A stretch of 19,795 nucleotides of DNA from the NCBI GenBank assembly GCA_017959195.1, contig JAGDBE010000039.1:1-19795 (forward strand), written 5' to 3'. Of the stretch, positions 7,442 to 15,721 are shown one piece after another (the stretch's first letter is position 1; the number at the start of each line of letters is the position of its first letter). The position numbers and the translations under genes are program-made. The notes beneath the pieces are model-generated. The model ran no database searches, was not told the DNA's origin, and saw nothing but the letters and a program-made list of their open reading frames with translations. Source of the stretch: Clostridia bacterium (lineage in GTDB: Bacteria; Bacillota; Clostridia; Oscillospirales; CAG-382).

Positions 7442-7984
7442 TTACATCAGATAAAATCTTCTCTTGAATTTTTTATACAAAAAATTGACGATTAAATACA
7501 TTACCACAACCGACAGCACGTTTAATGCAAATTCCGGCAAAATCGTTTTTTTCAGCACCTCGGAAAGTGCGGATTCTTTATATTCCGACATAACGTATAT
7601 GCTTCCGACAAACGCCCTTATAAGAAAGAACGGTACCGACGCAAGCGCCGCTGTGAGCGCGTTTGTGCGGGTGAAGATATTCACCGTTTTCTTTGCAAAA
7701 TACGCCGCGATGAAAAACAGAAACGGGGACAGATGCGCAGGCGGCGTTATGAAAACGTCGGAAATCACCCCGAAAACGAGCGCGATTACCGATACGCCCT
7801 TTACGTCAGGGCAGATTATTCCGCAAACCGCCGCAAGTGCAAGCAGCAGGTCCGGAACAACGGCGTTCCCGCCTTCGCTTCCTGCTCCGATATATGCAAT
7901 TATTGAAGCGTTCACAAAAAAGACAAGCAAAAATACTATTGAGAAGAACACCCTTGTCTTTTTGGTCGAATCTGTTGTTTTCAC
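7442..7984 (-). CDS. mreD: MreD-like rod shape-determining membrane protein
   Basis: A 180-residue integral membrane protein with about five hydrophobic segments: an N-terminal helix at 11-32, several from about 43 to 145, and a last one near 152-170 followed by the basic tail KKFKRR. The core VPDLLLALAA plus a GVISDVF segment and a PFLFFIAAYFAKK stretch match the MreD pattern. In the family it supports MreB/MreC-directed cell-wall elongation. The start is GTG at 7984, 17 bases after the foldase stop codon, with AGAGGG upstream; no ATG is available in frame. Neither mreB nor mreC is visible; neighbours are a foldase lipoprotein and phosphofructokinase. Weak conservation makes MreD-like safer than certain MreD; another small multi-pass protein remains possible. 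Confidence 0.7.
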   Translation of the reverse strand: MKTTDSTKKTRVFFSIVFLLVFFVNASIIAYIGAGSEGGNAVVPDLLLALAAVCGIICPDVKGVSVIALVFGVISDVFITPPAHLSPFLFFIAAYFAKKTVNIFTRTNALTAALASVPFFLIRAFVGSIYVMSEYKESALSEVLKKTILPEFALNVLSVVVMYLIVNFLYKKFKRRFYLM

Positions 7985-8001
7985 GCGATTTCAATCCCTC
8001 T

Positions 8002-9066
8002 TTACAGGCTGAACTCCGGAACGACGTTGACGTCGATTGCCGAAAGCGCTTCCTCGTCCGCCTTTATAAGCTCTGCATAGCTTCCTATGAGATTCTGGAA
8101 ATTTTCGGTTTCAAGCATGCCGTATATATTCTGGTAAACTTGTAGATTTGTGTTGTAAAGCTCCGCCTTCATGGGCAGTTTATGGATTATATGAATGGAA
8201 TAGCCGTTTTCGCTGTTGGTCTCTGCCATGCGGTATTCGCCTTCGTCCATTTCCATGGCCGCCGACGTAAATTCCGCGGGGAACGTATTGTCGTTTGTTA
8301 CGAAAAAGCCGTCGGGATAGTACTGGCTCTCGTAAACGTCCTCGTTATACTCCTCTTTGAGCGCATAGAAGTCCTCGCCGCCGATTATTCTTTCGAACAC
8401 CTCGTCGGCTATGCGCTTTTTGTTCTCTTTATCTTCTTTTGACGGTGAAACGTACGTTCCGTCCTCTTTCTGCGTTGCGGGCAGATTGAAATAAATATGC
8501 GTTACTATCGCGTAATTATCCTTGAAATACTCCTTCATTTTTTCCTCGGGTATTTCCACCGTTCCCTCTTCGCCGTAGAGATAATCAATGATTTTCGCCT
8601 GCTTTATGCTTATTTTGAGGTATCTTTCGAGCGACGCAAAATCGGCTCCGTACGTCGAAAGTTTTTCTTCGAGCGCCTGCTTTGAGCCTGCGTTTGCTTC
8701 CAGAGCAGACATCTGGCTGTCAAGCGACGCCGCGTCCTCCTCGGTAAAGCTGATTTTATACTCCTTATCAAACAGGTATTCGCATATAAGCGAGCTTGAG
8801 GCGTAGCTGTACGTCATTTTTTTGAGCATATCCGCAAAGGTTTCGCCGGTACGCGTATTCGCAACGGCGTTCCAGTCGTTTCCGTATTCCGCTATCATCG
8901 AATAATACATCGATTTCTGTATCGACGTCAGCAGATAAATATAGTTTATCGACAGGCTGTTTCCGCCCTCAATACTCATCACGTCGCGCGGCGCATTGTC
9001 GTTGCACGACGCAAGCAAAGCGAGGCACATACACGCCGCCGTTACCAAAGCAATTATTTTTTTCAT
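8002..9066 (-). CDS. Parvulin-like peptidyl-prolyl isomerase lipoprotein (PrsA/SurA type)
   Basis: Predicted membrane-anchored foldase assisting exported proteins outside the cell. The 354 residues start with a lipoprotein signal ending in LLASC (C21). A helical SurA-like N-terminal region (about 30-180) precedes a PPIC-type segment at about 186-298. That segment contains THIYFNLP, a Gly-Gly-Glu-Asp-Phe turn, DGFFVTND, the PAEFTSAAMEMDEGE element and GYSIHIIHK, in the usual parvulin order. A C-terminal helix pair follows. ATG 9066 is chosen because AAGGAGAA stands 7 bases before it and the signal peptide begins there; the frame extends 13 codons further upstream without a signal. The gene lies 52 bases after mfd and 17 before mreD. 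Isomerase activity is not guaranteed, since many SurA-like domains are chaperones only. Confidence 0.85.
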   Translation of the reverse strand: MKKIIALVTAACMCLALLASCNDNAPRDVMSIEGGNSLSINYIYLLTSIQKSMYYSMIAEYGNDWNAVANTRTGETFADMLKKMTYSYASSSLICEYLFDKEYKISFTEEDAASLDSQMSALEANAGSKQALEEKLSTYGADFASLERYLKISIKQAKIIDYLYGEEGTVEIPEEKMKEYFKDNYAIVTHIYFNLPATQKEDGTYVSPSKEDKENKKRIADEVFERIIGGEDFYALKEEYNEDVYESQYYPDGFFVTNDNTFPAEFTSAAMEMDEGEYRMAETNSENGYSIHIIHKLPMKAELYNTNLQVYQNIYGMLETENFQNLIGSYAELIKADEEALSAIDVNVVPEFSL

Positions 9067-9118
9067 AATTTTCTCCTTATGCAAACGTCTTTGGTTATCT
9101 ATCATATTTTATCATATA

Positions 9119-12100
9119 TCATTCATCGGTTGGTGAATAAATCTTAAATATTTCTTCAAAAACCGCCGCCAAATTTTCGTTTTCGTCGATTTTTACGGAG
9201 AAATTCGGCCGTTTGCCCATCGAAGTCAGCACTTTTCCGGGAAATTTCAGCGCAAGCGCGACAATTCTCTCTTTTTCGGGCATTCTTCCGGGATAAATCA
9301 GTATTCTGCCGTTCTTATATTCAAGTCTTTCGATGCCGAGTTCGTCGCATTTTGCCTTTATTTTCGCTATCATTAAGAGATTCTTCGTCTCTTTTGGCAT
9401 TTCTCCGTATCTATCGGTCATTTCGTCGGCGACGTCGGACGCGTCGGCGTATGATTTTATCTCGGAAATGCGCTTATACATTTCAATTCTTCTCTGCGGC
9501 GCGCTTATATATTTTTCGGGGATATACGCGCTGATACCGAGGTCGATGCTGCTCTTCGGGCTCTCCTTTACCGGTTCGCCCTTTTCTTCGAGCACCGCCT
9601 GTTCGAGAATTTTTATGAACATATCGTATCCGACTTCTTCCATATGTCCCGACTGTTCCGCACCGAGAAGGTTGCCGGCGCCCCTTATTTCGAGGTCCTT
9701 CATCGCGATTTTGAAGCCCGAGCCGAATTCGGTGAATTCCTTTATCGCAACAAGTCTCTTCTGCGCGATTTCGCTCAGCATATTTTCCGGTCTCCACGTG
9801 AAATAAGCGTATGCGCGCCTGTTGGACCTGCCGACTCTGCCTCTTATCTGATGAAGCTGGGAAAGTCCCATTTTATCCGCGTCTTCTATGATAAGCGTAT
9901 TTGCGTTCGGCACGTCCACGCCCGTTTCTATTATCGTGGTGCAGACGAGAATATCTATCTTTCCCTCGGTCATATCGTACCAGATTTCCGAAAGTCTTTC
10001 TTTATCCATCTGTCCGTGCACGGTCTCGACCTTTGCTTCGGGAAACTCCGTCTTTATTCTGTACGCGGTGTTTTCTATGTCCTCAACCCTGTTATGCATA
10101 TAGAACACCTGGCCGCCGCGGCGCAGTTCCTTTCTTATCGCCTCGTAAACTATTGTTCTGTCGTATTCGAGCACATAGGTCTGCACGGGGTATCTGTCAA
10201 TCGGCGCCTCTTCGAGTATCGACATATCGCGTATGCCCACAAGCGCCATATTGAAGGTTCTGGGTATCGGAGTTGCCGTAAGTGTGAGCACGTCAACCTG
10301 TTTTGACATCTCTTTGAGTCTTTCCTTATGCGCAACCCCGAATCTCTGCTCCTCGTCGACGATGAGAAGTCCCAAGTCCTTGAATTCTATCTTTTTGTTG
10401 AGAATTTTATGCGTGCCGACCACTATATCGACTTTGCCGGTCTTTAATTTTTCGAGCACCTCTTTTGCCTTTTTGGCGGAGACGTATCTCGAAAGCATTT
10501 CAACCTTTATCGGAAAGCCGTGCATTCTCGACGAAACCGTTCTGAAATGCTGCAGTGCGAGCACGGTGGTCGGGACCAGAAAAGCGACCTGCTTTCCGTC
10601 CATTATGCATTTGAACGCGGCTCTGAGCGCGACTTCCGTCTTTCCGAATCCCACATCTCCGCACAGCAGTCTGTCCATGGGATGAGATTTTTCCATATCC
10701 CTTTTGATGTCGTTTACGGCGTCGAGTTGTCCTTCGGTTTCCTCGTATTCGAAGTTGGACTCAAATTCACGCTGCCACTCGGTATCCCCTGAAAAAGCGT
10801 ATCCGGGGCGTCTCATACGCTCGGCGTAGAGCGTGATGAGTTCCTTTGCCATATTTTTCGCCGCCTTTTTCGCCCTCTGCTTTTTCTTTATCCATTCCGA
10901 GCCGCCCATTTTGGAAAGGGTTACGTTTTCGGTTTTGCCGGTATACCTCGACACCTTGTCGAGCTGGTCGCAGGGCACGTACAGCACGTCCTTGCCCGCG
11001 TATTTTATCGTTATATAGTCCCTCGTTATACCCGCAACCGTAAGGGTTTTTATTCCTACGTACTGTCCTATGCCGTGGAGTTCGTGAACGACGTAGTTTC
11101 CGTTTGTCAGTTCAAGGTAAGAGGTTATTTTATTCTTATTTTTCTGCGATTTTTCGTCTTTTGCGCGTTCGGTTTTTCCCTTTCTCAGCGCATACGCCTG
11201 CGACGCGCTTTCCTCGCACAAGAATACGGTTTTCGACTTTGAAAATTCAAAGCCTGTATATTCGTCGGACGCCGATTTCTGAGGAATGATATATACGTGT
11301 TTGCGGGACATTTCCGAAATATCGGGATTTTCGGCAAGCACGCTCTTTATTCCTTTGCCGTTAAGCATATCGAAAAGTTCCGACGCGTAAGACGCGGTTT
11401 TTACGCACAGCGCGGTTTTATACCCCTGGCGGATATATCCTTCGAGGTCGTCGCACAGCACGTCGGTGCCGCGTTCTATTCCCGGCGGCTGCTTTGAGTC
11501 GAACGCAAACAGTCCCGATATTTCAAAATCGGGAGTACTTGCGAAAATATCGGTTGCAACGCACGGTCTCTTTAAAAAAACGGTCTTTAAGTCCTCGTAA
11601 TTTTTACACCATACGCCGTTCTTTATACTCATTTCGCCGAGCGACGCCATATCGACGAGCGTCTGATTGAGCTGGAAAATATATGCGTTCAGTCTGTCCC
11701 GCACCCTCGGATAGTCGCATACGAAAAGACTGCCGCCGGCGTAGTCGAAAAGCGTCGTGAATTCGTAAATATACGGAAGATACTTATCTATCGACTTACA
11801 GTCGCCGTTTTCAATATCGGTTCTCTCTTGCGCAAGGCGGGAAGCGAGTTTATCGTTTTGCTTTTTTATTGCGGAATTATAGAGCGCTTTATTCTTTTCA
11901 AGCACGTCTTTTATTTTTTCTTTGGGTATTTTTATCTCTTTTACGGGGGTTATATCTATTTCGGAAACGCTTTTCGTGCGTCTCTGAGTCATTACGTCGA
12001 AGTAGCCCGCCTCGTCGAGCTCGTCGCCGAAAAATTCAAGTCTTACGGGGTTTTCCTCGTCGGGAATGAAAATATCGAGAATATCTCCCCTTTTGGAGTA

Positions 12101-12679
12101 CTGTCCCGCGCCCTCGACGGTATCGGTCTTTGTATATCCGTAATTTTCAAGCGTTTCGGAAAATTCGTAAAGGTCGACAGTGTCTCCGGCCTTTAAATGC
12201 GTCTTTACGTTAAGATATTCTTTCGGCGGAAGAATCGAAAGAGCCGCTTCCGGCACGGAAATTACGACTTTACACGCGCCGCCGCATATTTCCCTTAAAA
12301 CCTTTAATCTCTCGTACTCCCATTCCTTTGACGACGCTTCGACGTTATAGAAGTTAAAATCCCTTGCCGGGAAAACCGACACTCCGTCGACAAACGCACA
12401 AAGTTTATTTTTAAGAGAATACGCCGTCTTTTCGTCGGGAACGAGTATTACCGACGCGGTCTTTCCGTCGGAAAGCGATTTTTCGAGGACGAGAGATGCA
12501 ATTATCGCGTTTCTCGCGCCGTCGGAAACGCCCGTTACAAGTGCGGGTCCCTGGGTGAACGCTTTTCCGCCGGCGGAAAATCTGCGCAGCGTTTCGAGCA
12601 TCTGCTTATATTCCGTCTCGCATCTTATCGTTCCGACAAGAAAATCCGACACGTTTTTTAGGTTTTTACCCTTTTCCAT
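9119..12679 (-). CDS. mfd: Transcription-repair coupling factor Mfd
   Basis: ATP-driven translocase that pushes stalled RNA polymerase off DNA lesions and recruits UvrA. The 1186 residues match the usual length of about 1150-1180. In order: a UvrB-like N-terminal module (about 15-350); the CarD/Tudor-like polymerase-interaction domain (about 518-590, with VVHELHGIGQY and DVLYVPCDQLDKV); the helicase core with Walker A GDVGFGKT (674-681), DEEQ (775-778), TATPIPRT (801-808) and GRVGRS (947-952); and the C-terminal TRCF domain, including APQRRIEMYKR (1060-1070). AAGGAG is 8 bases from ATG 12679. A promoter lies about 80 bases upstream. It heads a run of four closely spaced genes ending at pfp. 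All key motifs look intact. Confidence 0.98.
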   Translation of the reverse strand: MEKGKNLKNVSDFLVGTIRCETEYKQMLETLRRFSAGGKAFTQGPALVTGVSDGARNAIIASLVLEKSLSDGKTASVILVPDEKTAYSLKNKLCAFVDGVSVFPARDFNFYNVEASSKEWEYERLKVLREICGGACKVVISVPEAALSILPPKEYLNVKTHLKAGDTVDLYEFSETLENYGYTKTDTVEGAGQYSKRGDILDIFIPDEENPVRLEFFGDELDEAGYFDVMTQRRTKSVSEIDITPVKEIKIPKEKIKDVLEKNKALYNSAIKKQNDKLASRLAQERTDIENGDCKSIDKYLPYIYEFTTLFDYAGGSLFVCDYPRVRDRLNAYIFQLNQTLVDMASLGEMSIKNGVWCKNYEDLKTVFLKRPCVATDIFASTPDFEISGLFAFDSKQPPGIERGTDVLCDDLEGYIRQGYKTALCVKTASYASELFDMLNGKGIKSVLAENPDISEMSRKHVYIIPQKSASDEYTGFEFSKSKTVFLCEESASQAYALRKGKTERAKDEKSQKNKNKITSYLELTNGNYVVHELHGIGQYVGIKTLTVAGITRDYITIKYAGKDVLYVPCDQLDKVSRYTGKTENVTLSKMGGSEWIKKKQRAKKAAKNMAKELITLYAERMRRPGYAFSGDTEWQREFESNFEYEETEGQLDAVNDIKRDMEKSHPMDRLLCGDVGFGKTEVALRAAFKCIMDGKQVAFLVPTTVLALQHFRTVSSRMHGFPIKVEMLSRYVSAKKAKEVLEKLKTGKVDIVVGTHKILNKKIEFKDLGLLIVDEEQRFGVAHKERLKEMSKQVDVLTLTATPIPRTFNMALVGIRDMSILEEAPIDRYPVQTYVLEYDRTIVYEAIRKELRRGGQVFYMHNRVEDIENTAYRIKTEFPEAKVETVHGQMDKERLSEIWYDMTEGKIDILVCTTIIETGVDVPNANTLIIEDADKMGLSQLHQIRGRVGRSNRRAYAYFTWRPENMLSEIAQKRLVAIKEFTEFGSGFKIAMKDLEIRGAGNLLGAEQSGHMEEVGYDMFIKILEQAVLEEKGEPVKESPKSSIDLGISAYIPEKYISAPQRRIEMYKRISEIKSYADASDVADEMTDRYGEMPKETKNLLMIAKIKAKCDELGIERLEYKNGRILIYPGRMPEKERIVALALKFPGKVLTSMGKRPNFSVKIDENENLAAVFEEIFKIYSPTDE

Positions 12680-12761
12680 CTCGCCCTCTCCTTTCGTTTT
12701 TTTACAACACTTTTTGGCCGTACTTTTACAAGCACAGCCTTGAAAAATATTCGTTTTTATT

Positions 12762-12790
12762 ATTATACGCCATTATAACGGAAAATTCAA
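12762..12790 (-). promoter_or_regulatory. Predicted promoter of mfd and the downstream run
   Basis: On the minus strand TTGAAT (12785-12790), a 17-base spacer and a perfect TATAAT (12762-12767). A second TATAAT lies at 12772-12777, within the spacer, but lacks a plausible -35. The promoter begins directly after the rpmB terminator. Confidence 0.7.
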
Positions 12791-12802
12791 TTATTTTTAT
12801 TC

Positions 12803-12833
12803 AAAAAAACAAAACCCTCCGGTTTCCCGGAGG
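12803..12833 (-). terminator. Rho-independent terminator of rpmB
   Basis: On the minus strand the stem CCTCCGG / CCGGAGG (12827-12833 with 12816-12822) and a GAAA tetraloop are followed by GGTTTTGTTTTTTT. It starts 34 bases past the rpmB stop codon. Confidence 0.93.
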
Positions 12834-12866
12834 TTTCCTGTTTGCAAACATATTTTTTTGAAAATC

Positions 12867-13055
12867 TTAAACGGCTCTTGTTACCTTGCCGGAACGAAGG
12901 CAGCGAGAGCATACGTTTACCGTCTTATGCGTGCCGTTTTCCACGACTCTTACGCGTCTTATGTTAGGCTTCCAGGCTCTGTTTGTTTTTCTGTGGGAGT
13001 GTGATACGTTGCATCCGAATGTAACGCCCTTTCCGCAAATCTCGCATTTTGCCAT
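12867..13055 (-). CDS. rpmB: 50S ribosomal protein L28
   Basis: A 62-residue basic ribosomal protein of the large subunit. It has the typical MAKCEICGK start, the SHSHRKTNR motif (18-26) and a C-terminal VCSRCLRSGK segment. Cysteine pairs C4/C7 and C49/C52 form a likely zinc site, so this is the zinc-binding (C+) form of L28 rather than the cysteine-free form found in some genomes. GGAGGTG lies 8 bases before the ATG. It is a one-gene unit with its own promoter and terminator, which fits a strongly expressed ribosomal protein. It sits between the two DNA repair helicases mfd and pcrA. Confidence 0.98.
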   Translation of the reverse strand: MAKCEICGKGVTFGCNVSHSHRKTNRAWKPNIRRVRVVENGTHKTVNVCSRCLRSGKVTRAV

Positions 13056-13096
13056 TTATTACACCTCCAAAAGCTAAATGTCCTTTGAATTTTTGC

Positions 13097-13106
13097 GTAA
13101 ATTTAC
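13097..13106. promoter_or_regulatory. Perfect 10-base palindrome in the rpmB leader
   Basis: GTAAATTTAC lies between the predicted rpmB transcription start and its ribosome site, overlapping a TGTAAATGTAAA direct repeat on the minus strand. It could be an operator or simply A/T-rich chance sequence. Confidence 0.2.
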
Positions 13107-13129
13107 ATTTACACAAAACAACAACTTGT

Positions 13130-13158
13130 ATTATATCACTATAATTATCAAATTGCAA
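13130..13158 (-). promoter_or_regulatory. Predicted strong promoter of rpmB
   Basis: On the minus strand TTGCAA (13153-13158), a 17-base spacer and a perfect TATAAT (13130-13135). The -10 is preceded by TGA, forming an extended TGnTATAAT element. The leader to the rpmB start codon is about 70 bases. Confidence 0.8.
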
Positions 13159-13235
13159 TAGATTTTTTACTTTTTTTGAAAATTTTTTCGGAAAATTGAA
13201 AAAAAGTGTGTTTTTCTTTATATTCCGTCTTTTTT

Positions 13236-15656
13236 CTACGCTTTGCTCATCTTTGCGTAATTGCCCATTATCTTTTTGGTGCCTACCGAATCGAAAGCGA
13301 CCTCGTAGAGCACGTCTCCCGACATGGGGCGGACGCTTAACACCGTGCCTTCCTTGAATACCGGGTGCGTTACGCGGTCTCCGACTTTGAACGTCGGAGA
13401 ATCGGGCTTTTTAATCTTTGAAAGCATCTCGTTTTTGCGTTCGTTGAACTTCGATTCGATATACGAGCCCCTTTTGACGAAGAGATCGTGGGAAATTGAG
13501 CCCGAAATCTTATTTCTTTCCGTAATATACGTTACGTCCACGTTCTGTTCGGACTTTTCGCAGAAATCTTCGGGTATTTCCTCGACAAACCTCGATTTTC
13601 TGTGGAATTCCGTCTTTCCGAACACCATTCTGTTATTGCAGTACACGATATAGAGCTTCTTTTTCGCCCTCGTTATTGCGACGTAGGCGAGCCGTCTCTC
13701 CTCTTCCATCTCTTCTTCGGATTCGTTTATAGTCTGATTTCCGGGAAAAACGCCCTCTTCCATGCCGGGAAGAAATACCACCGGGAATTCAAGGCCCTTT
13801 GCGCTGTGCACCGTCATAAGCACGACGGCGGGCGCGTTTTCGTCGTAGTTATCTATATCGGAAACGAGCGCGACTTCCTCAAGGAACGATTCGAGGCTTG
13901 CGTTTTCCGTCTCGTTTTCGTATTTTACTGCGTTGGAAACGAGTTCCTTTACGTTTGCGGCCCTATCCTTCGCCTCCTCCTTTTCGAGAAGCGAAAGCGA
14001 GTCGAGGTATCCCGTCTTTTCAATTACTTTTTTTACGAAAACGCCTATCGGAAGCTCTTCTCTTCCGTCGGCAAGCTCATACATCATATCGGCAAACGCC
14101 GAAAGTTTCGACTCCGCTTTTGAAAGCGCGGGGTACGCCTTTGCGTTTCTGGCGCAGTAAAGCATGCTCTTTCCTTCTGCGTTAGCTATTTTTTCAAGCT
14201 CGCTTACCGTTACGTCTCCTATGCCCCTTTTGGGAACGTTTATAATTCTCTTCAAGCGCAGGTTGTCGTTCGGGTTTGCAAGAACGCAGAGGTACGCTAT
14301 AACGTCCTTTATCTCTCTTCTCTCGTAAAACCGTATTCCGCCTATTATTCTGTACGGAACGGCGCTTTTTATGAATGCCGTTTCAAGCGCGTTCGACTGG
14401 GCGTTCATTCGATAGAGGACCGCAAAGTCTTCAAATTTATATTTGCCGTCCGACACGAGGTCGGTTATGGTATTTACTATGTACTGCGCCTCGGAATTCT
14501 GGTTATCGCAGGTGCAGAGCGTGATTTTTTCGCCGTTTTCGTTGCCCGTCCACAGCGTTTTTCCCTTTCTCTTTCGGTTATTCTTAATCACGCTGTTTGC
14601 GGCGTTTACTATCACGTCGGTCGAGCGGTAATTCTGTTCGAGTTTGACTATCTTTGTGTTCTTGAAATACCTGTCGAAGCCGAGAATATTGTCTATCGTC
14701 GCGCCTCTGAATTTATATATGCTCTGGTCGTCGTCGCCGACTACCATTATATTGTTTTTCTCGTTGCACAGCAGTTCGGTAAGCCGGAACTGCGCCTTAT
14801 TCGTGTCCTGGTACTCGTCGATTAGGATATATCTGAATTTGCGCCTATATTTTTCGAGCACGTCGGAATCATTTTCAAACAGCTTTACGGTGAGCATTAT
14901 TATATCGTCGAAATCGAGCGCGTATGCCCTTTTCAGCCGCTCCTCGTATTCTTTATAAAGAAGCGCTATCGTCTTTCTTCTCAAATCGCGCTGATTTATG
15001 CTTTGTGCGTAATCGGCGGCTGACAGAAGTTTTTCCTTTGCCCTCGATATCTCGTTTAACACGCTTTTTGCGGGAAAAGACGTCTCGGCGGCGCCGAAAT
15101 CGCTTATTATCGACGACATAAGTCTTTTCTGGTCGTCGGTATCGTATATCGTAAACGATTTTTCGTATCCGAGTCTGTCGATATAGGCGCGCAAGATCCT
15201 TACGCAGACCGAGTGGAACGTGCCCGCCCAGATATCGTACGCGAATCGTCCGAGATTTTTTTCGAGTCTCGTCTTTATTTCTCCCGCCGCCTTATTGGTA
15301 AAGGTTATGGCGAGAACCTGATAAGGAAAAGCGGGGTCGTTTTTAAATATCTGCGCCGTTTTTTCAAGTTCCGCTTCGTCGGCGTTTTCGTCGGAAGCTA
15401 TACCTTCGAGTTCCTCCACAAACGCGTCTGTAAGCATATTTTCAGGGATATTACCGTTGAAATACGCGTTTCCGTAAGCTATTATGAAGCATATTCTCTC
15501 GACGAGCACGGTGGTTTTTCCGCTTCCCGCGCCGGCAAGCACCAGAAGCGGTCCTTCCGTTGAAAACACCGCTTCTCTCTGCTTTTCGTTGAGAAAAGAA
15601 TACATTTTATCGAATATTTTTGCGCGCGCCTTTATAAATCTTTTCTTTAAGTCCAT
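13236..15656 (-). CDS. pcrA: ATP-dependent 3'-5' DNA helicase, PcrA/UvrD type
   Basis: Superfamily 1 helicase for nucleotide excision repair, removal of recombinase filaments and replication upkeep. The 806 residues show Walker A AGAGSGKT (41-48), motif Ia AITFTNKAAGE (116-126), DEYQDTN (280-286), GDDDQSIYKFRGA (307-319), QNYRST (341-346), TVHSAKGLEF and the AYVAITRAK arginine motif. A C-terminal Tudor-like module (VGDRVTHPVFKEGTVL) corresponds to the polymerase-binding domain of PcrA. Between motifs I and Ia is an acidic insert of about 45 residues (62-108), longer than in Bacillus PcrA. GAAAGG precedes the ATG by 7 bases. A terminator lies just upstream, but no separate promoter was found in the 65-base gap, so readthrough or a promoter inside the preceding gene is likely. 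Confidence 0.96.
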   Translation of the reverse strand: MDLKKRFIKARAKIFDKMYSFLNEKQREAVFSTEGPLLVLAGAGSGKTTVLVERICFIIAYGNAYFNGNIPENMLTDAFVEELEGIASDENADEAELEKTAQIFKNDPAFPYQVLAITFTNKAAGEIKTRLEKNLGRFAYDIWAGTFHSVCVRILRAYIDRLGYEKSFTIYDTDDQKRLMSSIISDFGAAETSFPAKSVLNEISRAKEKLLSAADYAQSINQRDLRRKTIALLYKEYEERLKRAYALDFDDIIMLTVKLFENDSDVLEKYRRKFRYILIDEYQDTNKAQFRLTELLCNEKNNIMVVGDDDQSIYKFRGATIDNILGFDRYFKNTKIVKLEQNYRSTDVIVNAANSVIKNNRKRKGKTLWTGNENGEKITLCTCDNQNSEAQYIVNTITDLVSDGKYKFEDFAVLYRMNAQSNALETAFIKSAVPYRIIGGIRFYERREIKDVIAYLCVLANPNDNLRLKRIINVPKRGIGDVTVSELEKIANAEGKSMLYCARNAKAYPALSKAESKLSAFADMMYELADGREELPIGVFVKKVIEKTGYLDSLSLLEKEEAKDRAANVKELVSNAVKYENETENASLESFLEEVALVSDIDNYDENAPAVVLMTVHSAKGLEFPVVFLPGMEEGVFPGNQTINESEEEMEEERRLAYVAITRAKKKLYIVYCNNRMVFGKTEFHRKSRFVEEIPEDFCEKSEQNVDVTYITERNKISGSISHDLFVKRGSYIESKFNERKNEMLSKIKKPDSPTFKVGDRVTHPVFKEGTVLSVRPMSGDVLYEVAFDSVGTKKIMGNYAKMSKA

Positions 15657-15676
15657 TTTTCTGCCTTTCGGGAGTT

Positions 15677-15713
15677 TTGAAAATTATAGCAGAACTCGGA
15701 AGTTCTGCTATAA
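15677..15713 (-). terminator. Perfect hairpin terminator after the nucleotide-sugar dehydratase gene
   Basis: A 13-base-pair perfect stem (TTATAGCAGAACT at 15684-15696, AGTTCTGCTATAA at 15701-15713) with a four-base loop starts 8 bases after the stop codon. It is followed on the minus strand by TTTTCAAAAC. The T run is short, so termination may be partial, which would let transcription pass into pcrA. Confidence 0.75.
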
Positions 15714-15721
15714 AACCGTCT

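Noticed and set aside
9067..9105. 13-residue extension of the foldase lipoprotein
   Set aside because: It would put charged residues before the signal peptide and would place the AAGGAGAA ribosome site inside the coding region.
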